A stretch of DNA of 15,788 nucleotides from Actinophytocola sp045807065 (GTDB lineage: Bacteria > Actinomycetota > Actinomycetes > Mycobacteriales > Pseudonocardiaceae), in contig NZ_JBJMIE010000017.1 of assembly GCF_045807065.1 (NCBI RefSeq), positions 1 to 15,788 on the forward strand. The letters run 5' to 3'. Positions 1 through 7,436 of the stretch are shown in pieces. Made by a program: the position numbers and the translations under genes. The notes beneath the pieces were generated by a model. That model was given only the letters and a program-made list of their open reading frames with translations. It ran no database searches and was not told the origin of the DNA. The stretch's first letter is position 1, and the number at the start of each line of letters is the position of its first letter.

Positions 1-968
<968 letters not shown>

Positions 969-975
969 GATCGCT

Positions 976-1079
976 CTCCCTACGCCGGCATTACCCGGTC
1001 AGGTTCAGGCGGTCGGCAGAACCGGGTCCGTGACTGGACACCATCTGCCCTCTCAGCCCGCCAAGGCGCGAGCTCCCGC
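976..1079 (-). ncRNA. TPP riboswitch (THI element) in the thiC leader
   Basis: Read on the minus strand, the leader contains the conserved THI-box blocks in order: GGGAGC near the 5' end, GGGCTGAGAGGG in the pyrimidine-sensing arm, then CTGAACCTGACCGGGTAATGCCGGCGTAGGGAG in two adjacent blocks (CTGAACCTGA, then GGGTAATGCCGGCGTAGGGA). These match the Rfam-type TPP aptamer core. The GGGAG closing the element is also the thiC ribosome-binding site, which implies translational sequestration when TPP is bound. No separate terminator hairpin with a U run is visible before the ATG. Confidence 0.95.
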
Positions 1080-1105
1080 GTTGATTGAGTTGTGCTTGCC
1101 CCTCG

Positions 1106-1135
1106 ACCATAACCAGCCCGTCGCGGCGCTGCCAA
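1106..1135 (-). promoter_or_regulatory. Candidate thiC promoter
   Basis: On the minus strand, TTGGCA (1130-1135) and TATGGT (1106-1111) are separated by 18 bases. They fit a housekeeping sigma-70 type -35/-10 pair. The implied transcription start near 1099 is about 20 bases before the riboswitch. Position and spacing support it; it is a motif reading only. Confidence 0.6.
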
Positions 1136-1171
1136 GGGCGAAATGACGCCGGCAGGCAGTACCGTGCACAC

Positions 1172-1753
1172 GTGGACGCGCGGGTAGCCAACTGGCGGGT
1201 CGATCGACCCGAGACGGCGAAGCCCTGCGCGACCTGCGGTGAGCTGCTCGGCCGCGGCTACCCCTCGTGCGAGGGCTGCGCCGAGGTGGTCGACCGACCC
1301 CTGCGTGCCGACTGGACGGACCTGCCGGAGCAGGACCCCGAACGCGTGGCCGACGCCGCGCCCGGCGAGTACAGCTGGACCTGCGTCGACTGGGCCCTGC
1401 GCCAGCTGACCTGCGAGGGCTGCCGCGGCGAGCTGGCCGCCGGCGCCCCGACGTGCGTGGGCTGCGCGGCCGCGGACTCGGCCCGCTGGGAGGTCCAGGC
1501 GCCGACGACCAACGAACACGCCCTGCGCACGGCCGCGGTGGTGCTGCGCGCCCCGTCCTGGCGCCGCGAGTCGGTGGTCTCGACGTGGCGGTTGGTGCTG
1601 CCGTTCGTCCTGACGGGCGCGGTGGTGCCGGTCGCCGCGATGCGCCAGGTCAGGATCTACGTGCTGGCGGGCCGCTACGAGGAGCTGGCCGAGCTGGAGG
1701 CGCTGCCGCTGGCCCTCCCGCGCCTGCCCTGGGTGACCGTCACGGCAGGTTGA
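1172..1753 (+). CDS. Unknown protein with two CxxC-x10-CxxC zinc-ribbon-like modules
   Basis: I do not recognise a named family. From the GTG at 1172 the protein has 193 residues. It contains two cysteine modules with identical spacing: C19-x2-C22-x10-C33-x2-C36 and C81-x2-C84-x10-C95-x2-C98. Both contain 'GEL' between the pairs and end in a CEGC or CVGC pair, so they look like an internal duplication and probably bind zinc. Residues 139-158 are hydrophobic and might touch the membrane; the C-terminal region is otherwise unassigned. An upstream in-frame ATG (1085) would overlap the thiC promoter on the other strand and adds low-quality sequence, so I prefer GTG. No good Shine-Dalgarno precedes it; TACCGT at 1160-1165 could be a -10 box for a near-leaderless message. 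The 3' end overlaps the convergent kinase gene by 14 bases. Confidence 0.75.
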   Translation: MDARVANWRVDRPETAKPCATCGELLGRGYPSCEGCAEVVDRPLRADWTDLPEQDPERVADAAPGEYSWTCVDWALRQLTCEGCRGELAAGAPTCVGCAAADSARWEVQAPTTNEHALRTAAVVLRAPSWRRESVVSTWRLVLPFVLTGAVVPVAAMRQVRIYVLAGRYEELAELEALPLALPRLPWVTVTAG

Positions 1754-2801
1754 CGGTCACCCGCAGGCCGCCGTGGTCGCCGGGGGTCGCGAACACCGTG
1801 CCGTTGTGCGCGGCCACGATCGAGCGGACGATCGACAGGCCCAGCCCAGCGCCGTCGCGTTGGTGGGTGCGTTCGGCGGTCAGCCGGCGGAACGGCTCGA
1901 ACAGCGCCGGGACCACCTCCGCGGGCACCCGTTGCCCCGTGTTGTGGATGGACAGCCCGGGCTCGCCGGCCACCACCACGTCGATGGTCCCGCCGGGGTC
2001 GTTGTACTTGATCGCGTTGTGGACGAGGTTGCTCACCAGCCGTTCGAGCAGCACGCGGTCGCCGAGCACGGTGCGGCCGACCATGCCGCGGTTGATCGTC
2101 AGGTCGTTCTTGGCGGCCTGCTCGGCGAACCGGTCCAGCACCTCGCCTACCAGCAGGTCCAGGCGCACGGGTTCCATGCTCGGCAGCCCGCGGTCGCTCT
2201 CGGCCAGCACCAGGAGGCCCTCGATCAGCTGCTCGTTGCGCTCGTTCACCATGAGGAGCTGCGCGGCGAGGCGGGACAACTCCGGCTCGCCCGTCACCAG
2301 GGCCACCTCGACCAGGGTTCGTTGCACGGCAAGGGGAGTGCGCAGCTCGTGCGACGCGTTCGACGCGAACCGGCGCTGGCCCTCGTAACCCGCCGCCACC
2401 CGGTCCAGCATGTCGTCGAGCGCGTCGGCCAGCTCGCGGATCTCGCTGCGCCGGCCGCGGTGCCGGATGCGCTGGCCGAGGTTCTGCGGACTCAGCTGGC
2501 GCACGATGTCCGTCATGGCCTCCAGCGGCCGGCTCGTGCCGCGGGCCACGCCACGCACGAGCCACACCAGCAGGACGGTGCCGACCACCACGCTGACGAC
2601 GCCGAGCACCCGGAGGGGCACCGGCCACGGCGGGCAGTGGATCAGTATCTCGTCGGCCCCGCCGTACTCGAGCGCGCAGAGGTTGTAGCCGGAGAACAGC
2701 GACAACCACAGGTCGCGGAAGTAGGACCAGCCGAAGACGAACAGGACCGCGCCGGCCGCGAAGCTCAGCAGGCACGCGAGCGTCATCCGCCGGCGGATCA
2801 T
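1740..2801 (-). CDS. Two-component sensor histidine kinase
   Basis: Membrane sensor kinase of 353 residues that should autophosphorylate and pass phosphate to the response regulator encoded just upstream. Order of parts: first membrane helix about 7-25; short extracytoplasmic loop about 26-63 with two cysteines (C42, C56); second helix about 64-86; HAMP-like linker about 87-140; H box FASNASHELRTPL with the phosphorylated H151; N box NLVHNAIKYND (258-268); FEPF (301-304); G2 box DGAGLGL (316-322). All catalytic boxes are intact. The start codon overlaps the regulator's stop as ATGA, implying translational coupling. The input signal is not evident; the small loop is too short for a classic PAS or Cache sensor. 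The tail overlaps the convergent gene ending at 1753. Confidence 0.93.
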   Translation of the reverse strand: MIRRRMTLACLLSFAAGAVLFVFGWSYFRDLWLSLFSGYNLCALEYGGADEILIHCPPWPVPLRVLGVVSVVVGTVLLVWLVRGVARGTSRPLEAMTDIVRQLSPQNLGQRIRHRGRRSEIRELADALDDMLDRVAAGYEGQRRFASNASHELRTPLAVQRTLVEVALVTGEPELSRLAAQLLMVNERNEQLIEGLLVLAESDRGLPSMEPVRLDLLVGEVLDRFAEQAAKNDLTINRGMVGRTVLGDRVLLERLVSNLVHNAIKYNDPGGTIDVVVAGEPGLSIHNTGQRVPAEVVPALFEPFRRLTAERTHQRDGAGLGLSIVRSIVAAHNGTVFATPGDHGGLRVTVNLP

Positions 2802-3457
2802 GAGCCGAACCGGTAGCCGGCGCCCTGCACCGTGTGGATCAGCGGCGGGTCACCCAGCTTGCGCCGCAACGTCATCACCGCCATCCGCACCGCGTTCGTG
2901 AACGGGTCCGCGTGCTCGTCCCAGGCCTTCTCCAGCAGCTCCTCGGCGCTGACCACCGTCCCGGCGTTGCGCATCAGCACCTCCAGCACCGCGAACTCCT
3001 TCGGCGACAGCGAGAGCGGCTGCCCGTCGCGGCTCGCGTGCCGGCGCGGGGCGTCGAGCACGACACCCGCGTCGTCCAGCACCGGCGGCAGGACCGGGAC
3101 GGCCCGCCGCGACAGGGCGTGCACCCGCGCGACGAGCTCCGCGAACGCGAACGGCTTGGTCAGGTAGTCGTCGGCGCCGAGCCCCAGGCCCTCGACCCGG
3201 TCGCGGATGCTCGCCGCCGCCGTCACCATGAGCACCCGGGTCTCCCGGCCGGCCGCGATGATCCGCCGGCACACCTCGTCGCCGTGCACCTTGGGCAGGT
3301 CGCGGTCCAGGATCACCACGTCGTAGGAGTACATGCCGACCCGCTCGGTCGCCGCGTCGCCGTCGTAGCAGACGTCGACGGCGAAGCCGAGGTGCCGCAG
3401 ACCGGAGACGAGCGTGTCGGCCAGCAGGCGCTCATCCTCCGCGACGAGTATGCGCAT
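2798..3457 (-). CDS. OmpR/PhoB-family response regulator
   Basis: DNA-binding regulator of 219 residues, first gene of a regulator-kinase pair. The receiver domain (1-115) has the acidic pocket E7/D8, phosphoacceptor D51 (VILDRDLP), T79 and K101 (LTKPF). A winged-helix DNA-binding domain (about 125-219) ends with the typical HTVQGAGYRFGS. I chose the start at MRILVAEDE because the receiver fold begins there and GGGGG lies about 8 bases upstream; an in-frame ATG eight codons earlier (3481) is possible. The regulator is transcribed divergently from the GT87 gene, and the short spacer holds perfect inverted repeats that are candidate binding sites. It may therefore control itself and the transferase, which is inference. 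Confidence 0.93.
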   Translation of the reverse strand: MRILVAEDERLLADTLVSGLRHLGFAVDVCYDGDAATERVGMYSYDVVILDRDLPKVHGDEVCRRIIAAGRETRVLMVTAAASIRDRVEGLGLGADDYLTKPFAFAELVARVHALSRRAVPVLPPVLDDAGVVLDAPRRHASRDGQPLSLSPKEFAVLEVLMRNAGTVVSAEELLEKAWDEHADPFTNAVRMAVMTLRRKLGDPPLIHTVQGAGYRFGS

Positions 3458-3507
3458 CGGTAAAACCCCCAGGTCGTGCATGGTACCGAGGCCATGTATG
3501 GATCGGA

Positions 3508-3522
3508 TAAACGTCGCGTTTA
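3508..3522. promoter_or_regulatory. Inverted repeat TAAACG-TCG-CGTTTA, candidate operator
   Basis: Perfect 6-bp arms around a 3-base centre, AT-richer than its surroundings, in the spacer between the divergent response regulator and GT87 genes. Size and place fit a regulator dimer site. Which protein binds it is unknown; the adjacent OmpR-type regulator is the simplest guess, although that family more often uses direct repeats. Confidence 0.45.
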
Positions 3523-3550
3523 GCTGGGCGGAAGCGGTGTGTCCGTATCC

Positions 3551-3566
3551 CTTGCGCATGCGCAAG
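3551..3566. repeat. Perfect 16-bp palindrome over the GT87 start codon
   Basis: CTTGCGCATGCGCAAG reads identically on both strands. It spans the ATG (3558) that I prefer as the GT87 start. It may be an operator or a small mRNA hairpin masking the start, or simply coding sequence if the start is at 3498. Confidence 0.5.
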
Positions 3567-4721
3567 ATGGGGGTTCTCGTGCTCAACGCGGTCGTGCTGG
3601 CGTGGTTCGTCGTGCCGGACCGCCTCCGCATCGACCTGAACGTGTACCGGCTCGGCGCCGACGTGTGGCTCTCCGGCGGAGACCTGTACGGACGTCTGCC
3701 GCCCACGAACATCGGCAACCACCTGCCGTTCACCTACCCGCCGATCGCGGCGGTGCTGTTCACGCCGCTCGCGCCGCTGCCGTACCCGGTGGCCGGCGTC
3801 CTGCTCACCCTGCTGTCCGTCGCGGCGCTCGCGCTCGTGGTGGTCGTCGTGCTGCGGGCACTCGACGTCCGGCCCGGCTACGCGGCCGTCCTGCTGCCGG
3901 CCGCGCTGCTGCTCGAGCCCGTCCGGGTGACCCTCTACTTCGGGCAGATCAACATCCTGCTGATGGCACTGGTGGCGGCCGACTGCCTGGTCCGCCGTCC
4001 GCGCTGGCCGCGTGGCGCGCTGGTCGGGCTGGCCGCGGCGATCAAGCTGACGCCCATCGCGTTCGTGCTGTTCTTCCTGCTGCGTGGCGACCGGAGAGCC
4101 GCGGGGACCGCGGTGCTGTCGTTCGTCGTCGGCACCGCCGCCGGGTGCGCGCTGAACCCGTCCGGCTCGCTGAAGTACTGGACGAGCACGGTGTTCAACC
4201 CCGACCGCATCGGCAAGGTGTCCCAGGAGTCGAACCAGTCGCTCTCCGGTGTGCTGGCCCGGCTCGGCGTCGAGCGCGGGCTCCTGTGGCTGGTGCTCGT
4301 CGCGGCCGTGGTGGTGGTCGGGTCGCTGGCCGTGCGGCGCGCCGGGAACGACGTCGAAGCGTTGGCGCTCAACGCCTTGGTCGTGCTGTTGGCCTCGCCC
4401 GTGTCCTGGTCGCACCACTGGGTGTGGGCCGTGCCGCTCCTCCTGGCGGCCGGCGTGACCGCGTGGCGGACCCGCGCACCGGCGGCGATCGCGGCGACCG
4501 CGGCCGGCGTCCTGGTGTTCCTGCTGTCCCCGCACTGGTGGTGGGACGCCGACAACGGCTGGACGTGGCTGACCGTCACGATCGGCAACGCGTACGTGTG
4601 GTGCGCGCTGGTCGTGCTCGGCTGGCGCCGAGCCGGTGCCCGCACCGCGACCGGTGTCGCCTCAGCCGACCGTCAGCTCGGTCGGCCGCGCGTAGACGTC
4701 GACCATCGCGCCGTTGCGTAG
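3558..4721 (+). CDS. Multi-pass membrane glycosyltransferase, GT87 (DUF2029) family
   Basis: GT87 enzymes transfer sugars, commonly mannose, from polyprenyl-phosphate donors on the outer face of the membrane in actinobacteria. The 387-residue product is almost entirely membrane helices. Near the N-terminus it has IDLNVYRLGADVWLSGGDLYG, containing the acidic residue (D26) expected after the first helix as the catalytic base, and then LPFTYPPIAAVLFTPLA, typical of the family. A later SPVSWSHHWVW segment also fits. Start choice is uncertain: an ATG at 3498 has GAGG six bases upstream and would give 407 residues, but the 20 extra codons have low third-position GC and would cover the inverted repeat at 3508-3522. 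The 3' end overlaps the convergent protease gene by 60 bases. Acceptor and exact sugar cannot be told. Confidence 0.85.
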   Translation: MRKMGVLVLNAVVLAWFVVPDRLRIDLNVYRLGADVWLSGGDLYGRLPPTNIGNHLPFTYPPIAAVLFTPLAPLPYPVAGVLLTLLSVAALALVVVVVLRALDVRPGYAAVLLPAALLLEPVRVTLYFGQINILLMALVAADCLVRRPRWPRGALVGLAAAIKLTPIAFVLFFLLRGDRRAAGTAVLSFVVGTAAGCALNPSGSLKYWTSTVFNPDRIGKVSQESNQSLSGVLARLGVERGLLWLVLVAAVVVVGSLAVRRAGNDVEALALNALVVLLASPVSWSHHWVWAVPLLLAAGVTAWRTRAPAAIAATAAGVLVFLLSPHWWWDADNGWTWLTVTIGNAYVWCALVVLGWRRAGARTATGVASADRQLGRPRVDVDHRAVA

Positions 4722-5573
4722 CACCGTCACGGCGAGGTCGGTGCCGATGACCTCGGCGAACAGCTGGCGCTGGATGCCTTGCGCGTCGTGCACCTGGGCA
4801 CGGGCGACCGTCAGTACGAGGTCGCCCTTGCGCAGCCCGGCGCGTGCCGCGGGACCGCCGGGCACCACCTCGACCACCCGCAACCCCGCCCGCTGCCCGG
4901 TGCGTGCCGCGACGTCGTCCGGCAGTGGCGCCGGCACGCCGACCACGCCGAGGTAGGCACGGCGCACGCGACCCTCCACGAGCAGCGTGTCGATGATCCG
5001 CCGCGTGGTCGAGTTGATCGGCACCGCGAGACCGAGCCCGAAGCCGGCGACCGCCGTGTTGATGCCGACCACGTGTCCATGGGAGTCGGCGAGCGCGCCG
5101 CCCGAGTTGCCGGGATTCAGCGCGGCGTCGGTCTGGATCACGTCCTCGATCACGCGCTGGGCCTGCCCCCGGGTGACCGGCAGCGACCGGCCGAGCCCGC
5201 TCACCACGCCGGCCGTGACCGACCCGGCGAGCCCGAGCGGCGAGCCGACCGCGACGACCAGCTGGCCGACCACCAGGTCGTCCGCGTTGCCGAGCGTCGC
5301 CGGCTCGGGTGCGTCGGCCGCCCGCAGCACCGCGAGGTCCGACAGGGGGTCGACGCCGACGACGCGGAACTGGGCCTCCTCGCCGTCGGCGTAGGTGGCC
5401 TCGCCGTGGCTCGCGGAGCCGACGACGTGCGCGTTCGTCAGCAGGTGCCCCTCGTCCGTGAACACCACGGCCGACCCGCTGCCGCGCCGCATCGACACGC
5501 TCGCCACGTGCGGCGTCACCGTTCTCGCCACCGCGCTGACCGTGCGCGAGTAGGCGTCCAGCTCCCCGGCCAT
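4662..5573 (-). CDS. HtrA/Deg-like trypsin-family serine protease with PDZ domain
   Basis: Serine protease of 303 residues of the S1C type. The catalytic triad is complete: H49 (TNAHVVG), D79 (SDLAVL) and S157 (NPGNSGGAL). A PDZ domain follows at about 205-300 (YLGV ... GLRVVEVVPGGPAARAGLRKGD), which normally binds exposed C-termini of substrates. The oddity is the N-terminus: it goes straight into the protease fold with no signal peptide or membrane helix, and starting ten codons further up (5603) does not add one. The protein would therefore be cytosolic, unlike most HtrA proteins. The ATG at 5573 is preceded by GAGG about 10 bases upstream. It lies 98 bases downstream of def on the same strand and could be co-transcribed with it. 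Confidence 0.92.
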   Translation of the reverse strand: MAGELDAYSRTVSAVARTVTPHVASVSMRRGSGSAVVFTDEGHLLTNAHVVGSASHGEATYADGEEAQFRVVGVDPLSDLAVLRAADAPEPATLGNADDLVVGQLVVAVGSPLGLAGSVTAGVVSGLGRSLPVTRGQAQRVIEDVIQTDAALNPGNSGGALADSHGHVVGINTAVAGFGLGLAVPINSTTRRIIDTLLVEGRVRRAYLGVVGVPAPLPDDVAARTGQRAGLRVVEVVPGGPAARAGLRKGDLVLTVARAQVHDAQGIQRQLFAEVIGTDLAVTVLRNGAMVDVYARPTELTVG

Positions 5574-5671
5574 CACTTCACCGCCTCGATTACACCGTTG
5601 CACCCACTACAAGTGTGCGTCGGTGGCGGCTAGTTCCGTGTTCGCCCTGAGCTGACTGTTACTGCTGCCTG

Positions 5672-6241
5672 TCAGACGTCTTCCTCGTCCTGCTTGGCCG
5701 GGTCCCAGGACAGTCCCGGCTTGCCCCAGCCGTTGCGCTTGAGCATGCGCTTGGACTCCTTGTTGTACCGGCCGACGAGGCGGCTGAGGTACAGCAGGCC
5801 GTCGAGGTGGTCGGTCTCGTGCTGCAGACAGCGGGCGAAGTAGCCGGTGCCCTCGACCTCGATCGGCTGGCCGTCGAGGTCCTGACCGGTGACCTTCGCC
5901 CAGGAGGCGCGGCCGGTGGGGAAGGACTCGCCGGGCACGGACAGGCAGCCCTCGAGGTCGTTCTCGGGGTCGGGCATGGTCTCGGGCCGCTCGGAGGTCT
6001 CGAGCACGGGGTTGATGACCACTCCGCGGTGCCGCTCGCCCTCGTCGTCCGGGCAGTCGTAGACGAACAACCGGAGATCGACGCCGATCTGGTTCGCCGC
6101 GAGGCCGACACCCGGCGCGGCGGCCATGGTCTCGAACATGTCGTCGACGAGGGTGCGCAGGTCGTCGTCGAAGGACTCGACCTTGCGGACCGGTTGGTGC
6201 AGCACGGGATCGCCCACGATCCGGATCGGGTGAACTGCCAT
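5672..6241 (-). CDS. def: Peptide deformylase
   Basis: Removes the formyl group from the initiator methionine of nascent proteins; a cytosolic metalloenzyme acting at the ribosome exit. The 189-residue product has all three signature motifs: GVGLAANQIG (44-53), EGCLSVPG (97-104) and QHETDHLDG (140-148). Metal ligands are C99, H141 and H145, with E142 as general base. I start at MAVHPIRIVGDP because deformylases begin just there; the upstream in-frame extension to 6304 crosses the regulatory spacer. AGGG lies eight bases before the ATG. The tail after about 155 (YNKESKRMLKRNGW...) is somewhat longer than in the E. coli enzyme, as in other actinobacterial forms. It is divergent from the DUF3263 gene, the same pairing as M. 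tuberculosis Rv0429c/Rv0430. Confidence 0.96.
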   Translation of the reverse strand: MAVHPIRIVGDPVLHQPVRKVESFDDDLRTLVDDMFETMAAAPGVGLAANQIGVDLRLFVYDCPDDEGERHRGVVINPVLETSERPETMPDPENDLEGCLSVPGESFPTGRASWAKVTGQDLDGQPIEVEGTGYFARCLQHETDHLDGLLYLSRLVGRYNKESKRMLKRNGWGKPGLSWDPAKQDEEDV

Positions 6242-6304
6242 GCGTGGAACCCTAACCGGGCGCGTTGTCGAGGCGGCGTCGGCGGTAGCGTGATGTAATG
6301 GCAC

Positions 6305-6330
6305 CCGAAATCACAATCATGTGATTTCGG
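6305..6330. promoter_or_regulatory. Inverted repeat, 11-bp arms, 4-base spacer; candidate operator
   Basis: CCGAAATCACA (6305-6315), ATCA, TGTGATTTCGG (6320-6330): perfect arms, AT-rich in the middle, in the spacer between def (minus) and the DUF3263 gene (plus). It is 30 bases upstream of the DUF3263 start. A possible -10 TAGCGT lies at 6286-6291, which would put the repeat just after the transcription start. No partner regulator is encoded next to it. Confidence 0.55.
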
Positions 6331-6359
6331 TTCGGACCTACCTGGTGGCGAGGAGCCAG

Positions 6360-6665
6360 ATGGACGCCGCGGAACTGCCGGCAGAGCCAGTTCCAGCCCT
6401 GCCGTCGACCGGTGAGCTCACCCAGCGGGAGCGCGCGGTTCTCGCGTTCGAGCGCCAGTGGTGGAAGTACGCGGGCGCGAAGGACCAGGCGATCCGCGAG
6501 CTGTTCGAGATGTCGCCCACCAGGTACTACCAGGTCGTGAACCGCCTGATCGAGAAGAGCGCGGCGCTGGAGGCGGAACCGATGCTGGTCAAACGCTTGC
6601 GCCGACTGCGGTCGGGCCGCCAACGCGCCCGCACGGCGCCAAGGCCAGGTGCCGACCGCCGATGA
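6360..6665 (+). CDS. DUF3263 protein, small helix-turn-helix-like
   Basis: A 101-residue actinobacterial protein of Pfam family DUF3263, recognised from LTQRERAVLAFERQWWKYAGAKDQAIRE and the following MSPTRYYQVVNRLI. The middle region (about 20-65) resembles a sigma region 4 or helix-turn-helix fold, suggesting DNA binding, but no role is established. The C-terminus is rich in arginine. The ATG at 6360 has GAGGAG four bases upstream; an in-frame GTG at 6321 would start inside the inverted repeat and is rejected. The stop overlaps the next start (ATGA), so it is translationally coupled to the LytR_C protein. The counterpart pair in M. tuberculosis is Rv0430-Rv0431, beside def. Confidence 0.9.
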   Translation: MDAAELPAEPVPALPSTGELTQRERAVLAFERQWWKYAGAKDQAIRELFEMSPTRYYQVVNRLIEKSAALEAEPMLVKRLRRLRSGRQRARTAPRPGADRR

Positions 6666-7309
6666 CCTCCCCCGACCCCGGTTCGACGCGCCCCGGCCGG
6701 ATCGCCGGCGTGGCGCTGTTGGGTCTGGCAGCCGTAGCACTGGTGATAGGCCTGATCACCGCCCTGGGTGGCACCGGCGACAACAACGCCGACAACGGCA
6801 GGGGCGGCGCGCAACCCAGCACCCGCACCACCGCCATCACCGGCCCGCCCGCCCACACCGGCACGTCCGCGCACCCCACGACCACCCACCGCCCATCGAC
6901 GACCACCGCCAAGACCACCACGGGCGGCGCGCCGCCGCCGACGACCACCACGGGCCAGGCCCAACAGTCCCCCGGCGGGGACGGCAACGGCGAACCGGCG
7001 AAGTCCGTCCCGGTCCGCGTGCTGAACAACGGCACGATCAAGGGTCTTGCCGCCCGCGCGGCCGCGGACCTGAGGGCCAGCGGCTGGAACGTCACCGGCA
7101 CAGGCAACTACTCGGGCGGCATCATCTGGACGACGACCGTCTACTACCGCCCAGGTACCGAGGAAGAAGCCACGGCCCGCGCGATCGCCACGGAGTTCGG
7201 CATGCGCGTGCTGGCCCGCTTCGAGGGCATCCAGGCCGCGAGCCCAGGCGTAATCGTCATAGTGACCGACGACTACGGCAACAAAGGCGGCGACGGAAAA
7301 GGCAAGTAG
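6662..7309 (+). CDS. Membrane-anchored LytR_C domain protein
   Basis: 215 residues. A short cytosolic start is followed by one membrane helix (about 14-36), a low-complexity Thr/Pro/Gly linker (about 38-114) and a LytR_C-like domain (about 116-205, beginning VPVRVLNNGTIKGLAARAAADL). The layout is that of an anchored extracytoplasmic protein. LytR_C domains occur at the C-terminus of LytR-CpsA-Psr cell-wall ligases and in stand-alone proteins such as M. tuberculosis Rv0431, the expected orthologue by position. No catalytic LCP domain is present, so a direct ligase role is unlikely; a wall-associated partner role is inferred. The start overlaps the DUF3263 stop by ATGA. Confidence 0.88.
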   Translation: MTSPDPGSTRPGRIAGVALLGLAAVALVIGLITALGGTGDNNADNGRGGAQPSTRTTAITGPPAHTGTSAHPTTTHRPSTTTAKTTTGGAPPPTTTTGQAQQSPGGDGNGEPAKSVPVRVLNNGTIKGLAARAAADLRASGWNVTGTGNYSGGIIWTTTVYYRPGTEEEATARAIATEFGMRVLARFEGIQAASPGVIVIVTDDYGNKGGDGKGK

Positions 7310-7313
7310 CCCT

Positions 7314-7432
7314 CGCGTGTCCAACCAATCCGGCAGCTGAGTTCAACAAACGCGGCTATGCCCATTAGCCGCGTTTGTCGAACTCACTGTGCGTGCGGGT
7401 TGGACACGCGTGTTCTCCGGGTTGGACACGCG
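7314..7432. repeat. Nested inverted-repeat element in a convergent spacer
   Basis: CGCGTGTCCAACC (7314-7326) on the left is matched by two right-hand reverse-complement copies, GGTTGGACACGCG at 7398-7410 and 7420-7432. They enclose the long hairpin at 7339-7385. The element begins just after the LytR_C stop and ends four bases before the ATPase stop, so it fills the whole convergent spacer. The doubled right arm suggests a dispersed or locally duplicated intergenic repeat. Confidence 0.65.
7339..7385. terminator. Long hairpin, probable bidirectional terminator
   Basis: Two 20-base arms (7339-7358 and 7366-7385; GAGTTC...CGCGGCTA and its complement) pair with a single mismatch around the 7-base loop TGCCCAT. 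It sits between the convergent LytR_C and ATPase genes. There is no long T run, as is common for actinobacterial terminators. Confidence 0.75.
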
Positions 7433-7436
7433 GGGG

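Noticed and set aside
1085..1171. Upstream ATG extension of the Cys-module protein
   Set aside because: Covers the thiC promoter region, has atypical composition, and the conserved-looking part begins after the GTG at 1172.
1267..2388. Long plus-strand open frame
   Set aside because: Overlaps the Cys-module gene out of frame and the sensor kinase antisense; low-complexity Arg/Gly content.
6315..6330. CRP/Crp-Fnr site (TCACA...TGTGA)
   Set aside because: The half-sites face the wrong way for the TGTGA-N6-TCACA consensus, and the spacing is different.
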